Source: Geotrypetes seraphini
Lineage: Eukaryota > Chordata > Amphibia > Gymnophiona > Dermophiidae
NCBI RefSeq assembly: GCF_902459505.1
Contig: NC_047095.1
Span: forward strand, 119,785,380 to 119,849,379
Length of the DNA stretch: 64,000 nucleotides
Reading direction: 5' to 3'
The translations under genes and the position numbers were made by a program. Of the stretch, positions 43,101-46,765 are shown one piece after another; positions within the stretch are counted from its first letter, which is position 1; every line of letters starts with the position of its first letter. Below the pieces are notes generated by a model, which was given only the letters and a program-made list of their open reading frames with translations, was not told the DNA's origin and ran no database searches.

Positions 43101-43418
43101 TGCTTCCAAAGCCTTCCATCCCCGTGGGTTAGTGGGGGACCCCCACGGGACCTGCAGGATTCCCACGATCCCCGTTCCCATGCAGACCTCTATAACAGAC
43201 CCCAGATCTCACGCCTATGTAAGGGAACTAGTTGATTAATTCTACCAAATAATGTTACAGATCCCTTCTTTTTCTCCCTGATGTTGTGTCTCCCTCCACC
43301 CCTCCTTTCCCCCCTCTTGCTCCCTCTCACCCTCCCTGTCCGCCCTTCTAAGTTGCTTACCTGTACTTTGTGCCAAGAGCAGAAACAGGCACAGCAGTTC
43401 ACAGGGAGACAGCCTCAT
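9992..43418 (-). CDS. C2: Complement component C2, complete coding region, 18 exons
   Basis: Zymogen serine protease of the classical and lectin complement pathways; C1s or MASP-2 cleaves it and C2a joins C4b to form the C3 convertase in plasma. Eighteen exons with AG/GT borders and matching phases join into 2304 nt (767 codons plus stop; human C2 is about 752 aa, from memory). Order: signal peptide (1-19), CCP1 (about 32-95), CCP2 (about 99-156), CCP3 (about 161-215), linker, vWA (about 262-465), trypsin-like domain (about 475-767). The MIDAS motif is D271-A-S273-K-S275, and the triad is His521, Asp572, Ser689. GESGG at 687-691, KSNMGG, LDVD and VPAHF are C2-like; factor B has GDSGG. A likely C1s cleavage site is R254/R255. 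ZBTB12 lies head to head upstream, as in mammals. Confidence is high for exons and family; the symbol rests on the C2-specific motifs plus synteny. Confidence 0.93.
10283..10365 (+). repeat. TATTTTTAG minisatellite, locus 2
   Basis: Two degenerate units (GGTATTTTTAGGTCCTG and GGTATATTCAGCCCCTG) in intron 17 of C2, same family as 1021-1225. Confidence 0.6.
10370..11012 (-). mobile_element. CR1-related LINE tail split by a solo LTR
   Basis: AAAATGATGGCAGATAAAGACC and GCCCATTCAGTCTAGC resemble the 3' UTR of the LINE copies at 46034 and 48420. The sequence resumes after the LTR at about 10973 with TTCATGTCCACCACTTCC. Confidence 0.5.
10456..10972 (+). mobile_element. Solo LTR of an endogenous retrovirus (fossil)
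   Basis: A unit of about 515 bp, starting near TGTAGGGTCATG and ending CTTGTCTCACA. It carries a TATA-like GCATAAAAG and an AATAAA signal followed by a T/G-rich region, the layout of a retroviral LTR. No internal viral sequence remains beside it, so it is a recombined remnant. It lies in intron 17 of C2, antisense to the gene, inside an older LINE tail. Confidence 0.65.
11013..11275 (+). repeat. TATTTTCAGCCCCTG minisatellite, locus 3
   Basis: Five to six units of about 47 bp, alternating GGTATTTTCAGCCCCTGC with CCCTCCATTTTGCTGGTCCC. In intron 17 of C2, about 240 bp from exon 17. A SINE fragment (11283-11350) follows. Confidence 0.85.
11514..11563 (-). CDS. C2: C2 exon 17 (catalytic Ser, GESGG)
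   Basis: Residues 687-703, a 50-nt exon. [17 protein letters not shown] holds catalytic Ser689. Glu688 replaces the usual Asp194 of chymotrypsin numbering; human C2 also reads GESGGA, whereas factor B reads GDSGGP. The acceptor is cattttag and the donor is CCAG|gtgggt. Confidence 0.94.
12192..12368. mobile_element. Fold-back hAT MITE with TTCATACG duplication
   Basis: TIRs TAGTGTGACCATATGG and CCATATGGTCACACCA, flanked by TTCATACG at 12184-12191 and 12369-12376. Arms of about 70 bp form a near-perfect hairpin. In intron 16 of C2. Confidence 0.9.
12568..12900 (-). mobile_element. CR1-type LINE 3' end
   Basis: The minus strand encodes [28 protein letters not shown] and [10 protein letters not shown]. 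The tail is repeated CATAAGAA at the low-coordinate end. Confidence 0.8.
12960..13290. mobile_element. Perfect-palindrome hAT element with GTGGTGTC duplication
   Basis: Arms of about 150 bp read identically on both strands, from CAGTGTTCCCGCTAAGC inward, around a short centre near 13110-13140. The exact 8-bp duplication GTGGTGTC lies at 12952-12959 and 13291-13298. No mismatch was found between the arms, which suggests a recent insertion. Intron 16 of C2. Confidence 0.93.
13408..13647. mobile_element. piggyBac-like MITE, TTAA duplication
   Basis: CCTTTTCCT and AGGAAAAGG ends flanked by TTAA at 13404-13407 and 13648-13651. No coding capacity. A second element of this class is at 34876-35216. 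Confidence 0.75.
14030..14112 (+). repeat. CR1 3' UTR fragment
   Basis: GGGCTTGATGGACCTTCGG and TGTCCCAGTAT, with a TTCTGTTCTTCTG tail. This is the same tail unit as at 33106-33322 and 24150-24690. Confidence 0.65.
14426..14549 (-). CDS. C2: C2 exon 16
   Basis: Residues 646-686. [22 protein letters not shown] and AACK lead into the active-site serine exon. The acceptor is attcacag and the donor is AAAG|gtaaca, phase 1. Confidence 0.93.
14702..14915 (-). mobile_element. CORE-SINE, copy in intron 15
   Basis: The minus strand shows a B-box GGTTCAAATCCC, then CCTTGTGACCCTGGGCAAGT of the CORE domain, then a tail matching L2-type 3' ends. The neighbouring copy at 15058 is similar. Confidence 0.75.
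15058..15258 (-). mobile_element. CORE-SINE, second copy in intron 15
   Basis: Same B-box and CORE blocks as the copy at 14702-14915, ending 125 bp before exon 15 of C2. The 5' tRNA part is clipped. Confidence 0.75.
15383..15474 (-). CDS. C2: C2 exon 15
   Basis: Residues 615-645. [19 protein letters not shown] matches the C2-type VPAHF insertion loop, which factor B lacks. The acceptor is tcttcttag and the donor is CCAG|gtgggt. Intron 14 is only 153 bp. Confidence 0.92.
15628..15704 (-). CDS. C2: C2 exon 14
   Basis: Residues 589-614. [10 protein letters not shown] is the classic C2/factor B block, followed by [13 protein letters not shown]. The acceptor is tgttttag and the donor is CAAG|gtaggt. 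Confidence 0.94.
16010..16659. mobile_element. TIR element with TA duplication, CCGTATTTTCAC ends
   Basis: Ends CCGTATTTTCACTCATATA and its complement; the interior is rich in CGCGCA and itself a fold-back. Comparing with the intact opposite arm of the host element (TATATA) gives a 2-bp TA duplication. Superfamily not assigned; Tc1/mariner-like is possible. Confidence 0.7.
17243..17572 (+). mobile_element. L2-type LINE tail
   Basis: FWNNF, then [13 protein letters not shown], then CTGTAAACCGCGTCGAGCTC and a repeated GATTA tail. A strongly 5'-truncated insertion. Confidence 0.75.
17734..17906. mobile_element. Harbinger-like palindromic MITE
   Basis: CCCCTTTTACAAAACAGCGC at one end and GCGCGGTTTTGTGAGG at the other, with a central palindrome around GCTGTTACCGCCATGGCC. 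Same family as 34624, 41770 and 52329. The duplication here is unclear. Confidence 0.6.
17910..18990 (+). mobile_element. L2-type LINE tail split by a CR1 insertion
   Basis: An EFWNNFG-type block starts near 17940. The tail resumes at 18926 with GTAACTCGATTAGGTATAAG and AAATAAATAAATA. The CR1 at 18156-18925 lies between in opposite orientation. Confidence 0.6.
18156..18925 (-). mobile_element. CR1-type LINE 3' end with a 230-codon open frame
   Basis: 18226-18918 is open on the minus strand and encodes the thumb and C-terminus of ORF2: [50 protein letters not shown] and [16 protein letters not shown]. The tail at 18156 is repeated CATAGAAA. It is only a 3' fragment, so the frame does not mean a live element, but the open frame suggests a young copy. 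Confidence 0.85.
19290..19680 (-). repeat. Unclassified interspersed repeat, copy B
   Basis: The reverse complement of 5926-6340, differing at few positions by eye, including loss of some AG steps. It carries the same GGGACAACACCCATATGTGG block. Intron 13 of C2. Confidence 0.6.
19855..20573 (+). mobile_element. L1-type LINE 3' end
   Basis: An open frame at 19868-20137 ends [20 protein letters not shown], resembling the C-terminus of L1 ORF2. It is followed by a 3' UTR and a poly-A run at 20560-20571. Confidence 0.6.
20670..20800 (+). repeat. TAGAGAGTTGCGCGGGGAC repeat fragment
   Basis: Begins TAGAGAGTTGCGCGGGGAC and continues with CCCACCCGTCCCC units. Same family start as 42037 and, decayed, 50368. 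The stretch 20800-21290 holds nothing I recognise. Confidence 0.6.
21335..21612. repeat. Inverted repeat beside the exon 13 donor
   Basis: CTTCTATCACCCCTCTCC with CACATCTCTCCCTCCATTCC on the left is complemented by GGAATGGAGGGAGAGATGTG with GAGAGGGGTGATAGAAG on the right. Arms of about 80 bp enclose a loop of about 90 bp. The inner edge lies about 45 bases past the exon 13 donor of C2. Confidence 0.75.
21655..21799 (-). CDS. C2: C2 exon 13 (catalytic Asp)
   Basis: Residues 541-588. [12 protein letters not shown] holds catalytic Asp572, matching the Y-x-D-[VI]-A-L motif. The acceptor is tccgcag and the donor is GCCAG|gtaaga. The intron that follows is 5.9 kb. Confidence 0.94.
21938..22122 (-). 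mobile_element. CORE-SINE copy in intron 12
   Basis: CORE-type sequence (GATTAAGTGACTTGCTCAGAG on the plus strand) with a diverged B-box region GGGATTGAACTC. More decayed than the intron 15 copies. A fold-back of about 240 bp (22187-22426, arms from TGAGCGACTGATGAATGG) follows. Confidence 0.65.
22577..22703 (-). CDS. C2: C2 exon 12 (catalytic His)
   Basis: Residues 499-540. [18 protein letters not shown] holds the catalytic His521 in the canonical TAAHC context. The acceptor is cttccag and the donor is CCAG|gtatga. Confidence 0.95.
22920..23715 (+). repeat. 80-bp minisatellite in intron 11
   Basis: Nine to ten units anchored on GTAGCCAG at intervals of about 80-82 bp (one of 70), rich in GTGAGTGAGTAGGTGG. 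It fills most of intron 11 of C2. Confidence 0.85.
23984..24075 (-). CDS. C2: C2 exon 11 (vWA to protease junction)
   Basis: Residues 468-498. DMCGLANES carries the cysteine that tethers the protease domain, and FPWLVHIK is the start of the protease fold. Two acceptors nine bases apart (ggacag and ttccag) keep the same frame; the upstream one is used here. The donor is ATCAAG|gtcaga. Confidence 0.85.
24150..24690 (-). repeat. CR1 3' UTR in tandem (about 225-bp units)
   Basis: Two to three copies anchored on CAGTATCCTGTTTCC at about 24175, 24402 and 24621. Each contains GACAGACCGAAGGTC-type sequence and the TGATGTCATAATGCCTC core. Intron 10 of C2. Confidence 0.75.
24895..25035 (-). CDS. C2: C2 exon 10 (vWA end)
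   Basis: Residues 421-467. [19 protein letters not shown] has the LDVD and REL-type signature of C2, followed by ASKKPGE and SFEDML. The acceptor is tctctgag, a GAG-type acceptor. The donor is TTGG|gtatgt. Confidence 0.92.
25384..25473 (-). CDS. C2: C2 exon 9 (vWA)
   Basis: Residues 391-420. [13 protein letters not shown] is closer to human C2 (GKSNMGGSPK) than to factor B (GLHNMGGDP). The acceptor is gtttcag and the donor is CTGG|gtaaga. Confidence 0.93.
25669..26006. mobile_element. pogo/Tigger-like MITE, TA duplication
   Basis: CAGTACTCCCCCAAAATTCG and CGCGGGGGTTTACTG ends flanked by TA. The interior folds back around CAGGAGCTGCTTTGA / TCAAAGCAGCTCCTG. Same family as 35708-36117. Confidence 0.75.
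26628..26941. mobile_element. hAT element, CAGTGGTCTCAAACTC ends
   Basis: TIRs CAGTGGTCTCAAACTC and GAGTTTGAGACCACAG flanked by GTCTAGGG at 26620-26627 and 26942-26949. Two relatives lie at 55144 and 55960. Confidence 0.9.
27842..27988 (-). CDS. C2: C2 exon 8 (vWA, MIDAS Thr and Asp)
   Basis: Residues 342-390. [15 protein letters not shown] supplies the MIDAS threonine, and RHAILLLTD supplies the third MIDAS acidic residue at D390. The acceptor is tctgcag and the donor is GACG|gtaggc. Confidence 0.93.
28090..28255 (+). repeat. Short minisatellite, GGAAGGACTCAGCTCGG units
   Basis: Two to three units of about 60 bp in intron 7. A related block lies at 29150-29370 beside exon 7. Between them, 28265-28560 carries a GC-rich palindrome and 28740-29100 shows nothing I recognise. 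Confidence 0.6.
29150..29370 (+). repeat. GGAAGGACTCGGCTCGG units beside exon 7
   Basis: Three to four degenerate units of about 60 bp ending some 30 bases from the exon 7 donor of C2. Same family as 28090-28255. Confidence 0.6.
29402..29543 (-). CDS. C2: C2 exon 7 (vWA)
   Basis: Residues 295-341. [23 protein letters not shown] and DSADW match the second strand and helix of the vWA domain in C2 and factor B. The acceptor is cctttcag and the donor is AGAG|gtcaga. Confidence 0.92.
29680..29960 (+). repeat. Degenerate tandem repeat in intron 6
   Basis: Recurring GAGCTGTGACACCTACA and CCACTTCTGACACCAGC blocks at intervals of about 70-130 bp. Origin unknown. Confidence 0.45.
30332..30465 (-). 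CDS. C2: C2 exon 6 (activation site and vWA MIDAS)
   Basis: Residues 250-294. [10 protein letters not shown] matches the activation region of C2 (ESLGRKIQI in human, from memory), so C1s or MASP-2 would be expected to cut after R254. The metal-binding DxSxS motif is D271-A-S-K-S275. Human C2 has a free cysteine at the second position of this motif; here it is alanine. The donor GGG|gtaagt is strong. Confidence 0.9.
30632..30730 (-). CDS. C2: C2 exon 5 (linker to vWA)
   Basis: Residues 217-249, [11 protein letters not shown] through KPKT. It corresponds to the linker between CCP3 and the vWA domain, near the activation segment. The acceptor is ctccctcag and the donor is ACAG|gtaata. This is the least conserved exon in the family, so identification rests mainly on position, phase and the C2-like start Y-x-F-x-F-P-E. 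Confidence 0.85.
30985..31398 (-). repeat. Minisatellite seeded from the exon 4 splice donor of C2
   Basis: Reading the gene strand, units of about 40-44 bp repeat GGCACTGAGCCCAGCTGCCA followed by GTGTGAGTG or GTGTGAAAG. The first unit is the true end of exon 4 plus its donor, and the array continues into intron 4. A higher-order step of about 152 bp is visible (CGCACTGG at 31091 and 31243). The nearest duplicate donor lies 42 nt downstream. Confidence 0.88.
31399..31572 (-). CDS. C2: C2 exon 4 (CCP3)
   Basis: Residues 159-216. Shows [17 protein letters not shown] and WTGTEPSCQ, with four sushi cysteines. The acceptor is ttgatcag and the donor is CCAGT|gtgagtg. The last 20 or so bases of the exon plus its donor recur as units of the minisatellite that fills the proximal part of intron 4 (30985-31398). 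Confidence 0.92.
31793..32400 (-). mobile_element. L2-type LINE 3' end
   Basis: The low-coordinate end reads TTTCAAGGTTTTATTAAAAT, complement of a TTGAAACC-type L2 tail. The minus strand shows the WNTLP-like tail region near 32210-32240. A separate L2 piece ([10 protein letters not shown]-like) lies at about 32420-32460. Confidence 0.6.
32884..33322 (+). mobile_element. CR1-type LINE tail with duplicated 3' UTR unit
   Basis: ATGGTACGGCCACACCTC and TACTGTGTGCAATTCTGG are followed by two successive UTR units, each ending near CTTATGTTCTTATG or CATATGTTATG. Intron 3 of C2. The stretch 33330-34620 holds no gene or element I recognise. Confidence 0.7.
34624..34764. mobile_element. Harbinger-like MITE, TTA duplication
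   Basis: GGGCGCCTTTTACAAAG and CTTAAAAGGAGACC ends flanked by TTA. The interior is a palindrome around GCGCGCGCTAGCCG / GGCTAGCGCGCGC. Confidence 0.75.
34876..35216. mobile_element. piggyBac-like MITE, TTAA duplication
   Basis: CCCTTTCAGGACCA and TGGTCCTGAAAGGG are perfect 14-bp TIRs flanked by TTAA at 34872-34875 and 35217-35220. The length is 341 bp, non-coding. Confidence 0.88.
35222..36140 (+). mobile_element. L2-type LINE tail split by a pogo-like MITE
   Basis: An [17 protein letters not shown]-like reading near 35240 is followed by GTGTAAACCGCATAGAAC. The ATTATTATTATTG tail resumes after the MITE, so the MITE landed in the LINE tail. Confidence 0.65.
35708..36117. mobile_element. pogo/Tigger-like MITE, TA duplication
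   Basis: CAGTACTCCCCCGATATTCG and CGACCGGGGGAACACTG ends flanked by TA. Inverted arms around CAATCAGGAGCTGC / GCAGCTCCTGATTG. Confidence 0.8.
36193..36573. mobile_element. hAT-like MITE, CAGCGGGGTAGCG end
   Basis: CAGCGGGGTAGCGAAGGG and CCTTACTACGCCATTGCTG are imperfect TIRs. The centre is a palindrome with GACGTCATTTCCT and AGGAAGTGATGTC. It lies 60 bp from the exon 3 donor of C2. No clear duplication. Confidence 0.6.
36634..36819 (-). CDS. C2: C2 exon 3 (CCP2)
   Basis: Residues 97-158. Shows [22 protein letters not shown] and GKWNG, with four cysteines and a strong match to CCP2 of C2/factor B. The acceptor follows a poly-T tract (ttttttttcag). The donor is GACGGGT|gtaagg; the site one base earlier in GGGTGTAAG would break the frame into exon 4. 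Confidence 0.93.
36987..37217 (-). CDS. C2: C2 exon 2 (CCP1)
   Basis: Residues 20-96. The four sushi cysteines appear in order as AEC, YTC, RVC and PSC, with the GYYPYP motif shared by C2 and factor B. The acceptor is cactttcag and the donor is AGAG|gtatct. Intron 1 upstream is 6.1 kb of nested repeats, while intron 2 is only 167 bp. Confidence 0.93.
37330..37800 (-). mobile_element. DIRS-type retroelement fragment (fossil)
   Basis: The minus strand resembles part of the tyrosine-recombinase region of DIRS-like retroelements. No element ends are visible and the copy is broken. Intron 1 of C2. Confidence 0.45.
37790..38520 (+). repeat. Composite 211-bp satellite of mariner end plus CR1 core
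   Basis: Four units anchored on TTCTCAGCCCAACC at 37806, 38021, 38232 and 38443. One half matches the terminus of the mariner at 25593; the other is the CR1 UTR core CATTGTGACATCACTGATGA. Intron 1 of C2. Confidence 0.85.
39149..40137. mobile_element. hAT element carrying a 105-bp satellite
   Basis: The TIRs begin TATAGAATGACACGGGGAC on the left and TAGAGAATGAAATGGGGAC on the right (complement). They are flanked by ATAGATTT at 39141-39148 and 40138-40145. The interior is almost wholly the tandem array at 39225-40010. Confidence 0.88.
39225..40010 (-). repeat. 105-bp tandem array with 210-bp higher-order units
   Basis: GCTCCGTCCT recurs at 39225, 39331, 39436, 39541, 39646, 39751, 39856 and 39961. 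Two unit types alternate, CATAAAGCCTCATTCC and CATAATGCCTCAGTCC, giving a dimeric period of 210 bp. The core matches the CR1 UTR repeat. Confidence 0.92.
40856..41570 (-). mobile_element. CORE-SINE split by a minisatellite element
   Basis: CAGAACGGTTTACATTAATTTA stops at 40918. The SINE resumes at about 41430 with ACTCGAGCATTTTTGTCTG and continues to the CORE and B-box-like part at 41500-41545. Confidence 0.75.
40919..41429 (-). repeat. GGATCC minisatellite element, inverted copy
   Basis: The reverse complement of the 3' part of 42043-43080. It begins with the flank CCTCAGCCTTAGTAAAAGAG and then about ten units of roughly 30 bp containing GGATCC. Confidence 0.85.
41770..41901. mobile_element. 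Harbinger-like MITE, TTA duplication
   Basis: GGGCTCCTTTTACCAAGG and TTGTGAAAGGAGCCC ends flanked by TTA at 41767-41769 and 41902-41904. Inner palindrome GCGCGCGCTAGCC / GGCTAGCGCGCGC. Confidence 0.85.
42037..43194 (+). repeat. GGATCC minisatellite element, direct copy
   Basis: Starts TAGAGAGTTGCGCGGGGAC and ends near CATGCAGACCTCTA, which are imperfect inverted ends. The core (42085-42905) has about 26 units of roughly 31 bp, CAGGATCCTCTCCGTCCCC. GCAAGGAATTACCTCC spacers recur at 42332, 42551, 42769 and 42884. Long ORFs here on both strands are artefacts of the repeat. Confidence 0.85.
43361..43418 (-). CDS. C2: C2 exon 1 (signal peptide)
   Basis: Encodes residues 1-19, beginning [19 protein letters not shown], a short basic N-terminus followed by a leucine-rich hydrophobic core typical of a secretory signal. 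The donor is ACAG|gtaagc. I chose the first ATG in frame; upstream in the same frame there is only TTG. The exon ends in phase 1, and exon 2 begins with GC to complete a glycine codon. Confidence 0.88.
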
Positions 43419-43932
43419 TGTGCCAGCTCTCAAGAGACGGCCCTTGCAGGGTGGCTCAGGGAGCGGCAGTCACTGGCTCGCCTAGCCTGCTGCATTCAGC
43501 GCCAGTGTGGAGAGATAACGCCCTCCTGGAGCTGGCCTTCTCTGTGCCCTCCCATATGGACAGAGACCCACTGGGAGGGGCGAGGTACACAGAGGAACCC
43601 GATGGGGGGGGAGAGTCTCTTATTTACTTTGGGTTATGTAGTATATAATGTGGTCCTAATGAAAATCTCAACGTTGATTGATGGATTTGGTTTTATATCC
43701 CGTTCTCCCTGGAGAGCTCAGAACGGGTTACAAGTTTACATACATAAAGCATGGTAAAATATAACATGACAAACATGGTGAGATGTGACACAGCATGATA
43801 AGACATAGGATGGCAGACATAGTCAAATATACGAGCTTAGCATAGCGTGATAAACATAGAATTACAAGCGTGTCAGTCATAGAATTATATATACAGGCAT
43901 GGCATGGCAAACATGGCATAGCAGACATAGTA

Positions 43933-44085
43933 TAGGTAGTGCCCAGGTTAAGAACGAGTTACGTTTTGAAACCTGTTCTTAAGTCAGATTTGTATGTAAC
44001 TCAGAACTTGTAGATTTTCAGATTCTTGATGTTTTACCTCTGCTCCCAACTGACAAAAGGGCCAACTATCCCTACCAAAGGTCCC
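43933..44085 (+). mobile_element. Repeat with GTTAAGAACGAGTTACG, copy 1
   Basis: Begins near GGTAGTGCCCAGGTTAAG and contains TTCTTAAGTCAGATTTG. Near duplicate of 44466-44620. A pogo-like DNA transposon is possible. It breaks off where the CR1 UTR repeat begins. Confidence 0.55.
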
Positions 44086-44465
44086 TCAAGCCCAGTCTCC
44101 TGTTTCCAACCCAGGTCCCAAGTGCCTGGAAGAAACCCATAGAGTAGCAACATTCCAGAGCTGAGATTGTGATGTCATAATGCCTCATTCCACCAATGCC
44201 TAAGAGCCAGTCTCAGTAGTGATGTCACAATGGGCCAATTGTCCTATACTTGGCTCACATATGAGTTGCTTACTGGGACAGACCGAAGGTCCATCAAGCC
44301 CAGTATCCTGCTTCCAACAGTGGTCAACCCAGGTCCCAAGTACCTGGCAGAAACCCAAAGAGTAGCAACATTCCAGAGCTGAGATTGTGATGTCATAATG
44401 CCTCATTCCACCAATGCCTAAGAGCCAACCTCATCAGTGAGGTCACAATGGCTTGATTATTCCTA
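44085..44465 (-). repeat. CR1 3' UTR units
   Basis: Two units with GCCCAGTATCCTGCTTCC and GATTGTGATGTCATAATGCC, as at 24150-24690, lying between two copies of the AAGAACGAGTTACG repeat. Confidence 0.7.
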
Positions 44466-44620
44466 TACAGGCAGTACCCGGGTTAAGAACGAGTTACGTT
44501 TTTAAAGCAGTTCTTAAGTCAGATTTGGATGTAACTCAGAACTTGTAGATTTTCAGATTCTTGCTGCTTACCTCTGCTCCCAGCTGCCCAAAGGGCCAAC
44601 TGTCCCTACCAGCGTTTCCT
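44466..44620 (+). mobile_element. Repeat with GTTAAGAACGAGTTACG, copy 2
   Basis: CAGGCAGTACCCGGGTTAAG start, about 150 bp matching 43933-44085 by eye. 44620-45540 holds no gene I recognise. Confidence 0.55.
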
Positions 44621-45547
44621 CTAAGCCAACATCCTCTTCTATACTGGCATATCCCAGCACTGCCATCTCCGTCTGCATACCTATAGGTTAGATAAACCCC
44701 CCTAGGTCAAAATATGCGTCTTAGAACTCCACCCCCCCAGCATGCAAACTTTGCTATACAAACTCACCCTGCTGGAAAGATGAAGGGGGCTGGCTAAGAG
44801 ATAGCTCTGCCATTGACTCTGGGCATCCGTCCCTGGTTGGCCCCCAGCAACTGGATTTTGACAACAGGGGCTGGCCATTGTCTGACTACCTTTTACCGAC
44901 CATTGACCTTCACAGAACCAGGGTCAACTATTTCCAGCCATAGTCCCTGTCCACACTGCAGTCACCACGAGGGAGGCAAGCAAAGTCCTCTCTACTGGTT
45001 AAATATTATTTTATCCAAAGATGCCTGAGCTCTGATGATTAACCAAACTGTTTGCCTGTAAAGGTGGCTGGATTGTTTGACAACATGTGAACGTTTTAGT
45101 CGCAGATCAAGAGACGGGGCAGGGTTTGGAGGCAGGCACACAGTTTTGGATAACCCAACTATGCACCTAGTTTCAAATGGGAAACTTGCAAAGCAGGTGG
45201 ATATACCCTGTGCGGGATTTACTCTGGGGGATTGAATTCAAGCTGATGTCCAGCAAAAGCAGCCTCGGAGTTGCACCGCTCTAGCCCGCTATGATTACTG
45301 TTTCCATGACTGTTCATGCGGGGGGGTCAGCCATTCCCGGTATTAGGAGCTGGAGTTCTAGCGCCAATGTCCCTGAATAGGTGAGAGTTTTGGGAAGTTT
45401 CGTGCTGCCCTTGACTGGGTTTAATCATTAATGATGGCATTACAGGAAATGAGATGTCGATGTTAACCTCTGGAGACTCGCTGAAAATTGATTTTTCATC
45501 TAGAATTCCGGGTTTTATTCTGGATTCTTCACTCTCATTATCGAATC

Positions 45548-45730
45548 CAGGGGTGTCCAACCTTTTTGGCTTCCTTGGGCCGCATTGGCCGAAAAAAATG
45601 TTTCTGGGGCCGCACCAATGCGCAAACGCTGCAGCAAGACAGAGGAGGGAGCCGGCAAGGTGGTAAACACCCGGAGGCAGCAGAGGAAAACACTGCATCG
45701 CCCTCGACCGGGGCCGCGCAAAATACTTCA
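45548..45730. mobile_element. hAT-like fragment, CAGGGGTGTCCAACC end
   Basis: CAGGGGTGTCCAACCTTTTT resembles the ends of Charlie-type hAT elements. The opposite end was not found. An inverted-repeat MITE around CAGGATATCCGTAATAAATA follows at about 45762-45889. Confidence 0.5.
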
Positions 45731-46033
45731 CGGAGTTTGGGCCTCAGACGTGTTGAAAAGAGGTCAGGTTGTCAGGATATCCGTAATAAATATGCATGAG
45801 TTAGATTTGCATACAATGCAGGTGGAATCTGTGCAGATCTAGCTCATGCATATGAATTAGAGATATCCTGAAAACCTGGCCTGTTTGGGGCATTCTTGAG
45901 GTCTGAACTCTTGCATACCTGCTTTTGATTCTGTTAAAGCTGTCCTGGCTTTTCTTTCTGTGTATATTGGGGGTGAGGGCGGGGGTGGAATAGGTTAAAC
46001 TTCAACTGGGCACCAGTCCAGATTCATTTCTGG

Positions 46034-46535
46034 TAACATAGTAACATAGTAGATGACGGCAGATAAAGACCCGAATGGTCCATCCAGTCTGCCCAATCTG
46101 ATTCAATTTAAATTATTATTATTATTTTTATTTTTTTTTCTTCTTAGCTATTTCTGGGCAAGAATCCAAGGCTCTACCCGGTACTGTGCTTGGGTTCCAA
46201 CTGCCAAAATCTCTGTTAAGACTTACTCCAGCCCATCTACACCCTCCCAGCCATTGAAGCCCTCCCCTGCCCATCCTCCTCCAAACGGCCATGCACAGAC
46301 ACAGACCGTACAAGTCTTCCCAGTAACTGGCCTAGTTCAATCTTTAATATTATTTTCTGATTCTAAAACTTCTGTGTTCATCCCACGCTTCTTTGAACTC
46401 AGTCACAGTTTTACTCTTCACCACCTCTCTCGGGAGCGCATTCCAGGCATCCACCACCCTCTCCGTAAAGTAGAATTTCCTAACATTGCCCCTGAATCTA
46501 CCACCCCTCAACCTCAAATTATGTCCTCTGGTTTT
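46034..46535 (-). mobile_element. CR1-type LINE 3' end, TAACATAG tail
   Basis: The tail AACATAGTAACATAG at 46036 leads to a UTR with CATCCAGTCTGCCC. The coding end shows AFHHLSRE-type sequence on the opposite strand. The same subfamily lies inverted at 48420-48832. Confidence 0.75.
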
Positions 46536-46765
46536 ACCATTTTCCTTCCTCCCTCCCCCCCAGCTTGTTTGACTTGGCTGTATCTATTCTTTCTGCACAA
46601 GACTGCCAAGTTGGATATCCTCAAAAGCTGAGTATCTTCTGAGGACTGGGTTAGAAGCTATGATAAGCGATGGAATCAAATGGAAAAAATTTTTTTTAAA
46701 TAAACTTTATTTATTTTTTAAAATTTATATACCTGTTACCAAGCAGTTTCCAATTAAACATTTCC

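Noticed and set aside
9992-43418. Naming the gene CFB (factor B)
   Set aside because: Domain order and exon count fit both, but GESGG, KSNMGG, LDVD, VPAHF and adjacency to ZBTB12 fit C2.
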